Shown: positions 16,925-26,843, counted from the first letter of the stretch. The stretch is DNA of 45,391 nucleotides from Saccharicrinis sp. (GCA_024635585.1 JAGXIP010000221.1:1-45391); one strand, 5' to 3'. Numbers and translations: made by a program. Notes: a model not told the origin generated them from the sequence alone.

Positions 16925-17623
16925 ATGGAAAAAATTATACAAATAACATCTGGCAGAGGCCCAGCAGAATGTTACTGGGTTGTAGCTCAAATCCTTAAAA
17001 TCCTTATAAAGGAGGCAAGTAACAACGGTTTCAGTTACACAATCCTTCACCGAGAAGAAGGGATTGAGAGTAGGACCTTGAATTCTGCAACTGTTCAACT
17101 GGAAGGTATCAACGTAAATGATTTTATAAAACAATGGCTTGGAACCATTCAATGGATTGGCCAAAGTGAATTCAGAAAATATCATAAAAGAAAGAATTGG
17201 TATGTAGCCATAAATGAGTTGAACCTCGTGAAAGAAGTCACTCTAATAAATGATAAAGATATTGCTTATCAGGCTATTCGTTCAGGAGGACCAGGAGGTC
17301 AGCATGTTAATAAGGTGAGTACTGCGATAAGGGCTACACATGTCCCTACAGGATTGCATGTTCTTTGTTCTGATAGCCGATCGCAGTTACAAAACAAGAA
17401 GCTTGCTAAAGAACGACTTTTCAAACTTTTAACCTTGGAACAAATCAATCAGAAAAAAGCAACAATTAAAGAGAACTGGCAGAATCACAGCGAAATAATA
17501 AGAGGCAATCCTATTAAAACCTTTGAAGGAAGTGATTTTAAGATCAGAAAAAACAATAACAACTTTAAATCTAAAAGGCAATCTCTTAAGAATGAATTAA
17601 GAGACCAACTTTATAAAGAATAA
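16925..17623 (+). CDS. prfH: Peptide chain release factor H (PrfH)
   Basis: 232 residues, a codon-independent release factor homologue with the catalytic Gly-Gly-Gln at 124-126 in RSGGPGGQHVNKVSTAIR followed by ATHVPTGLHV, and a basic C-terminal tail. It lacks the full codon-recognition superdomain of RF1/RF2; the first 110 residues form a shorter specific domain (TSGRGPAECYWVVAQ). It hydrolyses peptidyl-tRNA on ribosomes with damaged 16S rRNA. Position directly after rtcB2 supports a rescue-then-repair pathway. Confidence 0.94.
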   Translation: MEKIIQITSGRGPAECYWVVAQILKILIKEASNNGFSYTILHREEGIESRTLNSATVQLEGINVNDFIKQWLGTIQWIGQSEFRKYHKRKNWYVAINELNLVKEVTLINDKDIAYQAIRSGGPGGQHVNKVSTAIRATHVPTGLHVLCSDSRSQLQNKKLAKERLFKLLTLEQINQKKATIKENWQNHSEIIRGNPIKTFEGSDFKIRKNNNNFKSKRQSLKNELRDQLYKE

Positions 17624-17633
17624 ATAAATTATT

Positions 17634-18149
17634 ATGAGCACACTAGCAGATCAATACTATATAAAAGCACTGGATCAATATCCTTATAGCCTTGAAGAAG
17701 CCATTGAAAACCTGGGCTATGCCTTAAGTCACAATAGTGAACATTCCGGTGCCAATTACTTGATGGGTAAGTTGCATCAAGAGCAAATGAATAACCTTCA
17801 AAAAGCTGAAGAGTATTATATAAAGGCAGTGGCTAGCAATCCTGACGATTTAAATGTCTGTATAGATTATGTTTTGTTGCTGATCATTCTTAAGGAATAT
17901 GATAAAGCACAAAAATTAATTGTTTACACCAATAAACTTAAGGGGATTGATCTGTCAAAAATTTATAGCCTACGTGCCTTAATTTATGAGCATCAGCATG
18001 ATTATGAAAAAGCTCTTTCGCTATACCAAGAGGCAAGGTTAGAAGCTTACGACGATGATTGTATGAGTCGACTGAATAATGAAATAAAAAAAGTGAAAAT
18101 GAAAAAGAAATTAATTGATAAATCAAATGGTAAAACGAAAGTAAGTTAG
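17634..18149 (+). CDS. TPR-repeat protein
   Basis: 171 residues, 10 bp behind prfH and before a strong terminator, so probably the third gene of this operon. It contains about three to four tetratricopeptide-like helix pairs (ANYLMGKLHQEQMNNLQKAEEYYIKAV, YSLRALIYEHQHDYEKALSLYQEA), a protein-interaction scaffold with no signal peptide. It may be an adaptor for the repair proteins; no specific function is recognised. Confidence 0.8.
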   Translation: MSTLADQYYIKALDQYPYSLEEAIENLGYALSHNSEHSGANYLMGKLHQEQMNNLQKAEEYYIKAVASNPDDLNVCIDYVLLLIILKEYDKAQKLIVYTNKLKGIDLSKIYSLRALIYEHQHDYEKALSLYQEARLEAYDDDCMSRLNNEIKKVKMKKKLIDKSNGKTKVS

Positions 18150-18172
18150 CACAGACTATCTGTTTAAAATCT

Positions 18173-18203
18173 TTAAACATGAACGCACTGCGTTCATGTT
18201 TAA
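18173..18203. terminator. Terminator after the rtcB2-prfH-TPR operon
   Basis: Perfect 15-bp arms 18173-18187 and 18189-18203 around a single C; the core is ATGAACGCA/TGCGTTCAT. Four T follow. Probably bidirectional. Confidence 0.8.
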
Positions 18204-18531
18204 TTTTAGCCTAAGAAATCTATATGCATTAGCATATACGGATAGAAAACTTCTTTTTTATATTTAAATGCTTATGATTTTTATTTCTTATACTATCTTC
18301 TACTTCACCAATAATTAGTATCACATCCTCTGATACCTTTTCTAAGAATATTTATTGTAACAAATAATACTTCTATTCTAATTCATAATACACTTAGAAA
18401 AAACACCAACTCACACATATCTATATTTCAATACGTTAAGCCACTTAAATAAATTATTGTGTATTTTTGACGCGATATTGTTTGGTGATTAATTTTTAGT
18501 TTGTATATTTGCGTCATTAAGACACATTATT
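18204..18531. other. AT-rich intergenic region before the Nudix gene
   Basis: About 330 bp of AT-rich sequence without a supported gene. Only the promoter at 18481-18511 is recognisable. Confidence 0.6.
18481..18511 (+). promoter_or_regulatory. Consensus Bacteroidetes promoter
   Basis: TTTG (18481-18484), 19 bp, TATATTTG (18504-18511). This is an exact TTTG-N19-TAnnTTTG match and would start transcription about 15 bp before the ATG at 18532. Confidence 0.85.
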
Positions 18532-19236
18532 ATGAAAGATGATCTAAATAAATATACTTATGATTATCCTCGACCATCTGTAACCACCGATTGCGTTATT
18601 TTTGGATTTGATGGATTTGAGTTAAATATACTACTCATCGAAAGAGGAATAGAACCTTTTAAAGGACAATGGGCACTTCCCGGAGGTTTCCTTCGAATGG
18701 AAGAAACAACAGAGGAATGTGCAAGGAGAGAACTTGCCGAGGAAACAGGCATGGATGATTTGTACCTTGAACAGTTATTTACATTTAGCGATGTTAAACG
18801 GGATCCAAGAGGCAGGGTAGTTACAGTCTCATACTATGCACTTGTAAAATCAACCGATTTTAAGGTCATAGGAGGCGATGATGCTAGTTCGGCAAAATGG
18901 TTTCCCATTCACCAGGTGCCTTCATTGGCATTCGACCATGACATGATACTTCGGGTTGGTCACGATCGCTTAAAGTCAAAAATTCGTTATCAGCCTATTG
19001 GATTTGAATTGCTGGAAGAAGTTTTTACCATTCCGCAGCTGCAAAGGTTATACGAAGCTATTTTAGGCATTCAGGTGGATCGGAGAAATTTCAACCGAAA
19101 AATAACCAGTTTGGACATTCTTGAACCTATTGAAAATAAACTTGAAGGTGTTGGACACAAAGGGGCCCGACAATTCAGGTTTGACAAAGAAAAATACCAG
19201 GCTTTAAAAAGCCGAGGACTAAATTTCGAAATCTAA
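18532..19236 (+). CDS. Nudix-domain regulator, NrtR-like
   Basis: 234 residues: an N-terminal Nudix domain with a complete box (Gly52, Glu58, Arg66-Glu67, Glu70-Glu71, Gly73), then a C-terminal winged-helix (FTIPQLQRLYEAILGIQVDRRNFNRKI). This two-domain layout is that of NrtR-type ADP-ribose-sensing repressors and relatives controlling NAD or sugar genes. Because the box is intact, it may also hydrolyse a nucleotide diphosphate. It heads a cluster containing a NAD-kinase-like gene, consistent with a link to NAD metabolites. Confidence 0.88.
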   Translation: MKDDLNKYTYDYPRPSVTTDCVIFGFDGFELNILLIERGIEPFKGQWALPGGFLRMEETTEECARRELAEETGMDDLYLEQLFTFSDVKRDPRGRVVTVSYYALVKSTDFKVIGGDDASSAKWFPIHQVPSLAFDHDMILRVGHDRLKSKIRYQPIGFELLEEVFTIPQLQRLYEAILGIQVDRRNFNRKITSLDILEPIENKLEGVGHKGARQFRFDKEKYQALKSRGLNFEI

Positions 19237-19410
19237 ATCAATCATTTATTTGTTCCTGTAGCACAAGTCAGGCTTTAGCTGTATTTGTCTGACAATCCAA
19301 AACACAGCTAAATGGTATGCTACCCTCTTTTAACAAGGACAGTTTTGTACTTGAGTGGAATTCCCATATCAATTTTTAAGCACATAGTCAAACGTTTAAA
19401 ACTAAAAATC

Positions 19411-20424
19411 ATGTTCGGAATAAACTTTATAAAATTTGATGCAATGACACACGTCATTCAGTTTTCAAATGGAAAAATAAAAAACGAAGGTAGAGGCTTG
19501 TCTTTCTATTATTATGCGCCAACCACTTCTATAGCGGCCATACCTATAAGCAGTAGAGATATTCAATTTATTTTTAGGGAAACTACCCATGACTTTCAAA
19601 AAATTGCCATACAAGGCCAAATAACTTATGTTATAACCGACCCAAAGCAATTATCCCTGGTGTTGGATTTTACCCTTGTGAATAAACAACAATACAAAGA
19701 AGACAACTTTGAGAAGATCAATCAGCGATTGAACAATGAGGCTCAAACATCTACTTCAAAGTTTATTCAACAATTGGATTTAAAATCGGCCATACGAAGT
19801 GCCAAGGAAATTGGTGAAAGAATTAGCGAAGGATTAACCAACTCAAAAGCAATAAAACACCTGGGGGTTGAAGTTATAAATGTAGATGTTATTGCAGTAA
19901 CTCCCACTCCAGAAATGGCCAAGGCACTGGAAACAGAAACCAGAGAAGAATTACAAAAGGAGGCTGATCAGGCTATTTATGAACGCAGAAACTTTGCTGT
20001 TGAACAAGAGCGACGAATAAGGGAAAGTGAGTTAAATACTGAAATTGCTGTGCAGGAAAAAGAAAAACAGATACAGGAAAAAAAGGCCGAAATAAAAATC
20101 AAAGAACAGGAAAATGACCGCAAAATTCGCGAAACAAAAATAGAAGCAGATGTGTCAATTGAGCAATCTCAAACACAACTTACGCAAATGAGAGTGGAGA
20201 ACTTGAAAAAAGAAGCCGATGCCAAAGGATATTTACTAGATAGAACCTTATCTCCATATAAAGACTTCGACTGGAAAATGTTAATGGCTATGAATGCCGG
20301 TAAAATGGATGCTAAAGATAATATTGCATTGGCTTTCAGAGAGCTTGCCGAAAACTCTCATAAAATTGAGAACTTAAATATCACGCCGGATCTATTACAA
20401 TCTTTACTTCAAAAAAGTAAATAA
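19411..20424 (+). CDS. SPFH/band-7 domain protein with long charged coiled coil
   Basis: About 337 residues from ATG 19411 (MFGINFIKFDAMTHVIQF); the frame extends 33 codons upstream but those look non-coding. A band-7 domain (YYYAPTTSIAAIPISSRD, IAIQGQITYVITDP) is followed by a Glu/Lys/Arg-rich helix (EVINVDVIAVTPTPEMAKAL then ETETREELQKEADQAIYERR and onward), typical of flotillin-like oligomers. The last base overlaps the start of the NAD-kinase-like gene, indicating one operon. Function unknown. Confidence 0.85.
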   Translation: MFGINFIKFDAMTHVIQFSNGKIKNEGRGLSFYYYAPTTSIAAIPISSRDIQFIFRETTHDFQKIAIQGQITYVITDPKQLSLVLDFTLVNKQQYKEDNFEKINQRLNNEAQTSTSKFIQQLDLKSAIRSAKEIGERISEGLTNSKAIKHLGVEVINVDVIAVTPTPEMAKALETETREELQKEADQAIYERRNFAVEQERRIRESELNTEIAVQEKEKQIQEKKAEIKIKEQENDRKIRETKIEADVSIEQSQTQLTQMRVENLKKEADAKGYLLDRTLSPYKDFDWKMLMAMNAGKMDAKDNIALAFRELAENSHKIENLNITPDLLQSLLQKSK

Positions 20425-21359
20425 TGGGTATTGAAAACGTAATAATAGTAAATCATAAAACCCGGCTTGAGCTGCTTATTGAACGGTTCAATACAAAAGC
20501 TCAAGCTCGGTTTTACATTGAACATTCAGGTGGTACCTTCGAGGAGTATGAATTGGAGCATGATTGCAACAAGAAATCTCTGGAACAAATACAAATGATT
20601 ACCAATAAACATCTGAAATTCAAGATAATTGATCGCTCATTTTTGCCAAATTTTTTATTTAGCGCAAATGATTGCATAGTTGTTTTAGGACAGGATGGTT
20701 TAGTGGCCAATACGGCTAAATATGCCAAAGGCTTGCCTATGTTACCCGTTAATCCTGACCCAACACGCAATGATGGCATTTTGCTGCCCTTTGGGGTGAA
20801 AGATTATGAAAAGGGATTGGTTCAACTTCTGGAGGGCAGATGCCATTTTTCGGAAGTCACCATGGCCGAAGCAAAACTAAACGATGGACAGAGCATGTTG
20901 GCTTTTAACGATCTTTTTATTGGGCCTTCCACACACACCTCGGCTCGGTATAAGCTATGGTACAACAACTTATCCGAACAGCAATCATCCAGTGGCATCA
21001 TCGTATCAACAGGTGCGGGGTCAACAGGTTGGTTGAGTTCTCTTTTTAATATGGCCAATGGTATTCATAAATCTTTTGATAAAAAACCTGCTACCGTCAG
21101 TTTACAAATGGATTGGAAGGACGACAAGCTGATATTTGTGGTGCGTGAGCCTTTTAAAAGTAAGCACTCGGACATAAGCCTTTGCGCAGGAATGATTTCA
21201 AAGGATAAGCCGTTAAAAATAGAATCGCACATGCCTATGAATGGAAAAATATTTAGTGACGGTTTAGAAAGTGATTATCTACAATTTAATGCAGGCTCCA
21301 TTGCCGAAATTGGTATTGCCAACGAAAAAGCAAACATTGTTTTGATGCAAAATAATTAG
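20424..21359 (+). CDS. NAD-kinase-like protein
   Basis: 311 residues with the NAD kinase/diacylglycerol kinase fold: a GGDG-like LGQDGLVAN (Asp91 kept, second Gly replaced by Gln), PVNPDPTRNDG, NDLFIGPSTHTSARY, and the STGAGSTGW loop matching the family's GSTAY segment. It probably binds NAD or a related dinucleotide; the altered GGDG leaves open whether it is a true kinase. It overlaps the SPFH gene by one base (ATAATGG) and lies 33 bp before the methyltransferase gene. Confidence 0.8.
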   Translation: MGIENVIIVNHKTRLELLIERFNTKAQARFYIEHSGGTFEEYELEHDCNKKSLEQIQMITNKHLKFKIIDRSFLPNFLFSANDCIVVLGQDGLVANTAKYAKGLPMLPVNPDPTRNDGILLPFGVKDYEKGLVQLLEGRCHFSEVTMAEAKLNDGQSMLAFNDLFIGPSTHTSARYKLWYNNLSEQQSSSGIIVSTGAGSTGWLSSLFNMANGIHKSFDKKPATVSLQMDWKDDKLIFVVREPFKSKHSDISLCAGMISKDKPLKIESHMPMNGKIFSDGLESDYLQFNAGSIAEIGIANEKANIVLMQNN

Positions 21360-21392
21360 GAGTAATTTTAGGCATTCTAAAATGCTTCGTGT

Positions 21393-23534
21393 ATGTATAA
21401 AGATCAAGATAGAGGTGACAATACCAAGTACCAAAGGTATCTGGCCGGAATGGACTCAATTATTGTTGAAAAAGTTGCTTCGGCCAGTGCCTATTTTTTT
21501 GAGAAAGAAGACCATGCCATTGTTGACGTTGGCATGGCATCAGGAACCAGCTCATACATTTTAGCATTATTATACCCTAAAACAAAGATTATTGGTATTG
21601 ATATCAATCCTAAAATGGTAGAAATTGCCAAAAGCCAATACTGCTTGCCAAACCTTGAATTTAGAACAGATGATGGAGAAACCTTACAATCATTAAGCAA
21701 CGAAAAGATTGCTGGGTTTTTTAATTGCTCCTCTATTCATCACATTACCTCATTTAATAATTACGCACCACAAAAAGCTTATTTAACCCTTAAAAGACAA
21801 GCCGAGCTGCTTTGTGAAGATGGAATTATTGTGGTACGTGACTTTGTAAAACCAGAAAATGAAGATGTTTTCATTCACTTTCCGGATGACAAACAAGGTC
21901 ACTTAGATGCAGATCTTTTAGAACAATTTGCTCGTAAAGCCCGATCCTTATCTGCCGATGATGAAAAGGGTTTTCCTATTAAGAAGCTCCATAATGGCAA
22001 TGAATCAACTTATTTATTAAGCTACCCGGATGCTGTGGAGTTTATTCGCAGAAAGGATTACTTGAACGATTGGGACATTGAACTTCAAGAAGAATATGGA
22101 TATTTTAACCAACAGGAATTTGAAAATGTAATGGCCTCCTTGGGCATGCGAACAATTGTGTCCCAACCCATTTATAACTCATGGATAATTAATAACAGGT
22201 ATGAGGGCAGGTTTACCCTAACTAATTTAAATGGAGATACAATTAGCACCCCTCCCACTAATTATGTAATTGCAGCAGAAAAAGTTATAAATAAGGGCAC
22301 CCTTTTAAAATCGGCTCGCAATCTGCCCATTCCAAGCAACAGTTTTTTACAACTCGAATCCTATATCAATCAAGAAACCCAAGCTATATTCGATTTGGTA
22401 AATCGTCAAGGATCGGTTGTAGATCTTTTACCCTATTATTTAGATAACGACAGCATAAAAATAATAGCCAAGCACAATTACCCCCGCCCTATTATTAATA
22501 CGCTTCACCCTATTATCGACAATAAAAGATACAGCGGATATATTATTGAAGGTATTACAGCATCCACGCACAAAAGCATAACTACAGACCATATTAAGGA
22601 TATTCTTAGCGAACGTACAGGAATAGAAATAAACGATATGTTGGATATTTCGAAAGGACTTCAATATTATACCTCGCCCGGTGGAATTAACGAAAGTGTT
22701 TTATCCTATATGATAAAAATTTCAAAACCCAGGGTACGGCTTAAAACTTTGGGATCTTTTTCCGGCTTCAAGGAATCTGGCAAAATAATAGCCTATGATG
22801 CCATGCAGCTTCTTAAGTCGGCACAAGTTGGGGCACTCCCCGAAGCACGTTTAGAATTAAGCTTATATCGCCTGTTAAATGAGCTTAATAAACCCTTAGG
22901 CAAGTGGCTTAATGAAGAGATAAAAATAAAAGAGATCAATAAATTGGAGATAGCAGATCTACAGGAACTTTTAAAACAGTCCAATCAATTTTTTACTCCA
23001 AGTGCTGTTTCGGCTAACTTTTTATTACACCGACGATCGAAATTTTATGAGTATCAACAAGAGGATAGCGAAACAATTCTTGAATATATCGAACCCCAAA
23101 ATCACAGCTCAAATACAATAATTGCTTTACCTATTTACGCCTATAAAAACGATATTTTCTTAGGTATTGAGAAAAGGGATCTACCTGTTCCTCAGCTTAA
23201 TGATGGGAACAGCAGTATTTTAACGGCACCAGCTTATCGACTGCCAAAAAGTGTAAGCAATATACACCAGATGAAAGGGTTTATCCGCTCGCAAAAAATA
23301 TTTGACAGCACTGTTAAATCCATGCAAAAACTGGGTGAAAAATACATTCCATGCGCAGGTGTTACTTCCGAACAGGTTTATCCTTATGTAATTACCTTGG
23401 ATTCACCTTCCAAATATTTATACTGGATATCCTTAGCAAAATTGTTAGAAAACAGCAACAAACTCCGCGATGGACACCTTTTAATATGCTTATACAGATT
23501 AAAGCATTTTGTTAATGATAATTATAAGATTTAA
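21393..23534 (+). CDS. SAM-dependent methyltransferase with large C-terminal extension
   Basis: 713 residues. Residues 43-130 form a class I methyltransferase Rossmann fold (VDVGMASGTSSY, IIGIDINPKMVEIAK, LCEDGIIVVRDF). From about residue 290 an additional domain follows with strands like YSGYIIEGITAS and a segment YYTSPGGINESV that resembles a Nudix-type fold without a complete box, then a helical part. A TTG-like or alternative start is not needed: ATG is at 21393. The substrate is unknown; context suggests a nucleotide- or NAD-linked pathway. Confidence 0.75.
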   Translation: MYKDQDRGDNTKYQRYLAGMDSIIVEKVASASAYFFEKEDHAIVDVGMASGTSSYILALLYPKTKIIGIDINPKMVEIAKSQYCLPNLEFRTDDGETLQSLSNEKIAGFFNCSSIHHITSFNNYAPQKAYLTLKRQAELLCEDGIIVVRDFVKPENEDVFIHFPDDKQGHLDADLLEQFARKARSLSADDEKGFPIKKLHNGNESTYLLSYPDAVEFIRRKDYLNDWDIELQEEYGYFNQQEFENVMASLGMRTIVSQPIYNSWIINNRYEGRFTLTNLNGDTISTPPTNYVIAAEKVINKGTLLKSARNLPIPSNSFLQLESYINQETQAIFDLVNRQGSVVDLLPYYLDNDSIKIIAKHNYPRPIINTLHPIIDNKRYSGYIIEGITASTHKSITTDHIKDILSERTGIEINDMLDISKGLQYYTSPGGINESVLSYMIKISKPRVRLKTLGSFSGFKESGKIIAYDAMQLLKSAQVGALPEARLELSLYRLLNELNKPLGKWLNEEIKIKEINKLEIADLQELLKQSNQFFTPSAVSANFLLHRRSKFYEYQQEDSETILEYIEPQNHSSNTIIALPIYAYKNDIFLGIEKRDLPVPQLNDGNSSILTAPAYRLPKSVSNIHQMKGFIRSQKIFDSTVKSMQKLGEKYIPCAGVTSEQVYPYVITLDSPSKYLYWISLAKLLENSNKLRDGHLLICLYRLKHFVNDNYKI

Positions 23535-23539
23535 AATAC

Positions 23540-24385
23540 TTATTCTATGGTCAGCCCTGGCAAATCGATATGATACATGTCCCAACCACCGTATTCGCTG
23601 GGTTTTAATTTAAAGCATGCGTCCCCTTTAAAATTTATGGCTTCGCTGCTTTTATCAAACAAGCCTTTGTAATGGATAAAAAAGTTCACCTTTGCATTTG
23701 TTTGGTCTTCGTCAATATCAATACTATTCATGGTGTTTGTCATTATCTCGAAGCGATTGAAGGAAGACAAAAAATTGTTGATGCTACTCACCACGTTATG
23801 CTTATCTATGGCAACACCCTCGCTATTCAAGTAGTTGGCTGTATCAACATACAACATGTCGTAGCCTTCCCCTCCTATATTCTCCATTTTTGCCATGGTA
23901 AACCTAAAAAAATAATCACAGGCTTGCTCTATGTCATATTTAGCATTGGGATGAAATTCTTCATACGTAAAACACGACATCATACCCGGTATCCTCATAT
24001 CGTCCATTTCGTGTAAGAACAACTCCTCAGTAATAAAGCGATATAAATCCTCATCGGCAACCTCACATAAAGTATCTAAGGATATGTTATTTTCACCCAA
24101 TATGCCGTACAAACGCTGCAGCTCGGCAGACACTTCTCCTGCATTTATTTCATCTAACTTTTTAAAAGATGGCTTGCCCATATAATCATAAACCGTCGTT
24201 CTTTTTGCCCCTTCAAACTGTTCCTCGAATTCCTCGATACTCCGCAACCAATCACTTTCAACTTCGGGCGGAAGATTATTTTCGCTCTCTCTAAACATGG
24301 CTCCGTACTTTTCCTCCAGTTCCTTTTTCTTTAATTCATTGTCTATCTTCTTATTGTAATCTGTATTTGATTTTTCGCTGGTCAT
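23540..24385 (-). CDS. Unknown acidic protein
   Basis: 281 residues, very rich in Glu and Asp, without signal peptide or membrane segment. Residues 1-60 are a charged helix (KKIDNELKKKELEEKYGAMF). The C-terminal 120 residues alternate helices and strands (YFFRFTMAKMENIG, AKVNFFIHYKGLF, GGWDMYHIDLPGL) in a way reminiscent of NTF2-like folds, a weak guess. It converges with the methyltransferase gene, leaving only 5 bp between their ends. Confidence 0.7.
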   Translation of the reverse strand: MTSEKSNTDYNKKIDNELKKKELEEKYGAMFRESENNLPPEVESDWLRSIEEFEEQFEGAKRTTVYDYMGKPSFKKLDEINAGEVSAELQRLYGILGENNISLDTLCEVADEDLYRFITEELFLHEMDDMRIPGMMSCFTYEEFHPNAKYDIEQACDYFFRFTMAKMENIGGEGYDMLYVDTANYLNSEGVAIDKHNVVSSINNFLSSFNRFEIMTNTMNSIDIDEDQTNAKVNFFIHYKGLFDKSSEAINFKGDACFKLKPSEYGGWDMYHIDLPGLTIE

Positions 24386-24598
24386 GTTGTTTGATTTTAG
24401 ATTGGTTAGTATTTTTAATAGATTGTTAGCACTTGAACTACCATATTTTGCAAGTTCGTTATTTTACTGCAATCAACAAACAAAATTTTGTTGTTGGATA
24501 TGATGCCTCAGCTATTTTTTGTTAGTTTTGACAGGCCAGCCAAAAACTCAAACAATTATACACCTAACCTTAAAACAGAATAATAAAAATCCCAATAA

Positions 24599-25786
24599 AT
24601 GTACACCTTTCATTCTATAAAAGAGCTACTTAATGCTTTAGTGCTGGGTAAAGATTTGCTAAGTGAGATGTTTGGCAAGCGTAAATCGTTTGATTACCGT
24701 TACGACCAAGCTGTAGAACTTATCGAGGAAAGTAAAGTGGAAGCGCTTATCGAAAAAGGTATCCTAATTAGAAATGGCCGTTACCTGGAGCTTGAAGACC
24801 AACTACTCTCCTTTTTTGAACAAATATTAGATGTTAACGAGGAAATCAATATCTCGTTAATCAACGAACACACTACCCAACTAAAGGAGAATATTGATTA
24901 TTACCTTGCCGAAGACAGTGAGCACCGAAAATATAAGTACCTAAAAGCAGTTAAGGCATCGCTCCGAAAGCTGGGATTTATATGTTTACGTAACATTGTT
25001 GATTTGAACCGAAATATTGACAATACTTTTAAAACAGAGCCCAACTACAAAATTAAAATTAAGAAACTTGAAAATTTCGACCTACGAAGAATCAGCGTAA
25101 AACAACTGGTTTCGATAACTGAGCAGTTTTTAAGCGAAGATGAGCTCACTTTTTTTGCCACGGCAAAAGATGATGAGCTAAACAGAATAACAACTGAGCT
25201 AAGACTTCAGTTACAAGAAGCAAGGCATAACCTGATTGAAACAGAAAAGCAAATAATTGATTTCTTGAATCAGGTAAAACTTCAGAGTAATATCATTGAA
25301 AAAATCCGTCAGGTTAAGTACTTAAAGGATCAATTTGAATTGGAAAGCAAATCCGATATTACCGATCAACTGCGTAAAATGAATCCGTTGGTGTTTGAAA
25401 ACAGACCAACTTTTCCGGTAAAGCTATCATTAGACCTATTACAGGAGGACGAAACCTACACCATTATTAAAACACTCAGCGAAAAAATAAAGAATACAGT
25501 AAAAATAAAAGTACCCCTTGCCGGTGCCATTGACTCCACATTTTTTGATGATACTGAAGAAACAAATGTATTTATCAATTTGGATAAAATGAAAAGCAAT
25601 TTCTCGGCATCAGGATATCATTTGCTTGATTTTGTAATACAATATGATTACCCAAAAGAAGTAAGCTTTGAAGAAATAGTAACTTGCTATTGTCAGCTCA
25701 TTTCACTTTTCGAAACAGATTTTCGATTCACTGATAAATATGTAACGCATAAAGGAACAGAATTTTCGGTCGTTTACCCAAAATAA
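24599..25786 (+). CDS. Possible MksF/kleisin-like condensin subunit
   Basis: 395 residues, mainly helical. The N-terminus has a winged-helix-like segment (AVELIEESKVEALIEKGILIRNGRYLELED), then helices and a coiled coil (LNRITTELRLQLQEARHNLI), then a C-terminal mixed alpha/beta part. This layout and the presence of an MksE-like fragment downstream at 26824 suggest the kleisin subunit of an Mks/Wadjet-type SMC complex. The identification is tentative, since no SMC ATPase gene is present in the window. Confidence 0.45.
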   Translation: MYTFHSIKELLNALVLGKDLLSEMFGKRKSFDYRYDQAVELIEESKVEALIEKGILIRNGRYLELEDQLLSFFEQILDVNEEINISLINEHTTQLKENIDYYLAEDSEHRKYKYLKAVKASLRKLGFICLRNIVDLNRNIDNTFKTEPNYKIKIKKLENFDLRRISVKQLVSITEQFLSEDELTFFATAKDDELNRITTELRLQLQEARHNLIETEKQIIDFLNQVKLQSNIIEKIRQVKYLKDQFELESKSDITDQLRKMNPLVFENRPTFPVKLSLDLLQEDETYTIIKTLSEKIKNTVKIKVPLAGAIDSTFFDDTEETNVFINLDKMKSNFSASGYHLLDFVIQYDYPKEVSFEEIVTCYCQLISLFETDFRFTDKYVTHKGTEFSVVYPK

Positions 25787-25796
25787 GCTCTCAACC

Positions 25797-26843
25797 ATGG
25801 ACAATAACAACCAACAAAACATTATCATATATAATACCGCGGATGGCAAAGCATCGGTAGCACTCTATGCCAAGGATGGTATGGTTTGGATGAATCAAAG
25901 CCAGTTGGCAGAACTTTTTGCCACCTCAGTGCCCAATATCAGCATGCACATATCTAACATACTAATAGAAAAAGAGTTAGATTCTAATTCAGTTGTTAAG
26001 GATTACTTAACAACTGCCGCTGACAATAAAGAGTACAAGGTAACATTTTACTCTTTAGAAATGATTTTGGCTATTGGTTTCAGAGTGCGCAGCAAGCGTG
26101 GGACGCAATTCAGAATTTGGGCCAATAAAAACCTGAAAGAATATATGATAAAGGGTTTTGTGATGGACAATGAACGCTTGAGAAACCCGGATGGTCGCCC
26201 CGATTATTTTGATGAATTGTTGGAGCAGATAAGGGATATTCGCGCATCCGAAAAACGATTTTATCAAAAGGTTAGAGAATTGTTCGCCTTATCCAGCGAT
26301 TACGACATTACGGACAAAGCCACACAAATGTTTTTTGCCGAAACACAGAACAAATTGCTTTTTGCCGTTTCGGGCAAAACAGCAGCCGAAATTATCTTAA
26401 GTCGCGCCAATGCTGATAAACCCAATATGGTCTTAACCAATTGGAAAGGTAGTATTGTTCGTAAACAGGAAATTTTTATTGCCAAAAATTATTTGCAACA
26501 AGATGAAATAGATACACTAAACCGATTAGTGATTATCTTTCTGGAAACTGCTGAATTACGCGTCAAAAACCGAATTGATATTACAATGAACTTTTGGCAG
26601 GATAACGTAGATAGAATTCTCGAATTTAACGACCAAAAAATTTTAACCGACCATGGCTCAATAAGCAACACCATGATGGAAAAGAAAATACGCGAAATTT
26701 ATGAAAAATTTAATACCCAGCGAAAGGCTTTTGAAGCCCAAACGGCTGACCAACAAGACTTAAATGAGTTAAATCTATTGGCAAATACGATTACAAAAAA
26801 TAAAAAGAAGAAAGATTTAGCAAATGGCAACAAGCAGCTATAA
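25797..26843 (+). CDS. rhuM: RhuM-family protein
   Basis: 348 residues matching the RhuM (virulence protein, Fic/Doc-like neighbourhood) family: N-terminal DNA-binding part GMVWMNQSQLAELFATSVPNIS, then EYKVTFYSLEMILAIGFRVRS and RGTQFRIWANKNLKEYMIKGF, then a long C-terminal domain. Such genes are common cargo of defence islands and type I restriction loci; the molecular activity is not established. It starts 10 bp after the preceding gene and overlaps the next by 20 bp, apparently splitting a condensin-like operon. Confidence 0.9.
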   Translation: MDNNNQQNIIIYNTADGKASVALYAKDGMVWMNQSQLAELFATSVPNISMHISNILIEKELDSNSVVKDYLTTAADNKEYKVTFYSLEMILAIGFRVRSKRGTQFRIWANKNLKEYMIKGFVMDNERLRNPDGRPDYFDELLEQIRDIRASEKRFYQKVRELFALSSDYDITDKATQMFFAETQNKLLFAVSGKTAAEIILSRANADKPNMVLTNWKGSIVRKQEIFIAKNYLQQDEIDTLNRLVIIFLETAELRVKNRIDITMNFWQDNVDRILEFNDQKILTDHGSISNTMMEKKIREIYEKFNTQRKAFEAQTADQQDLNELNLLANTITKNKKKKDLANGNKQL

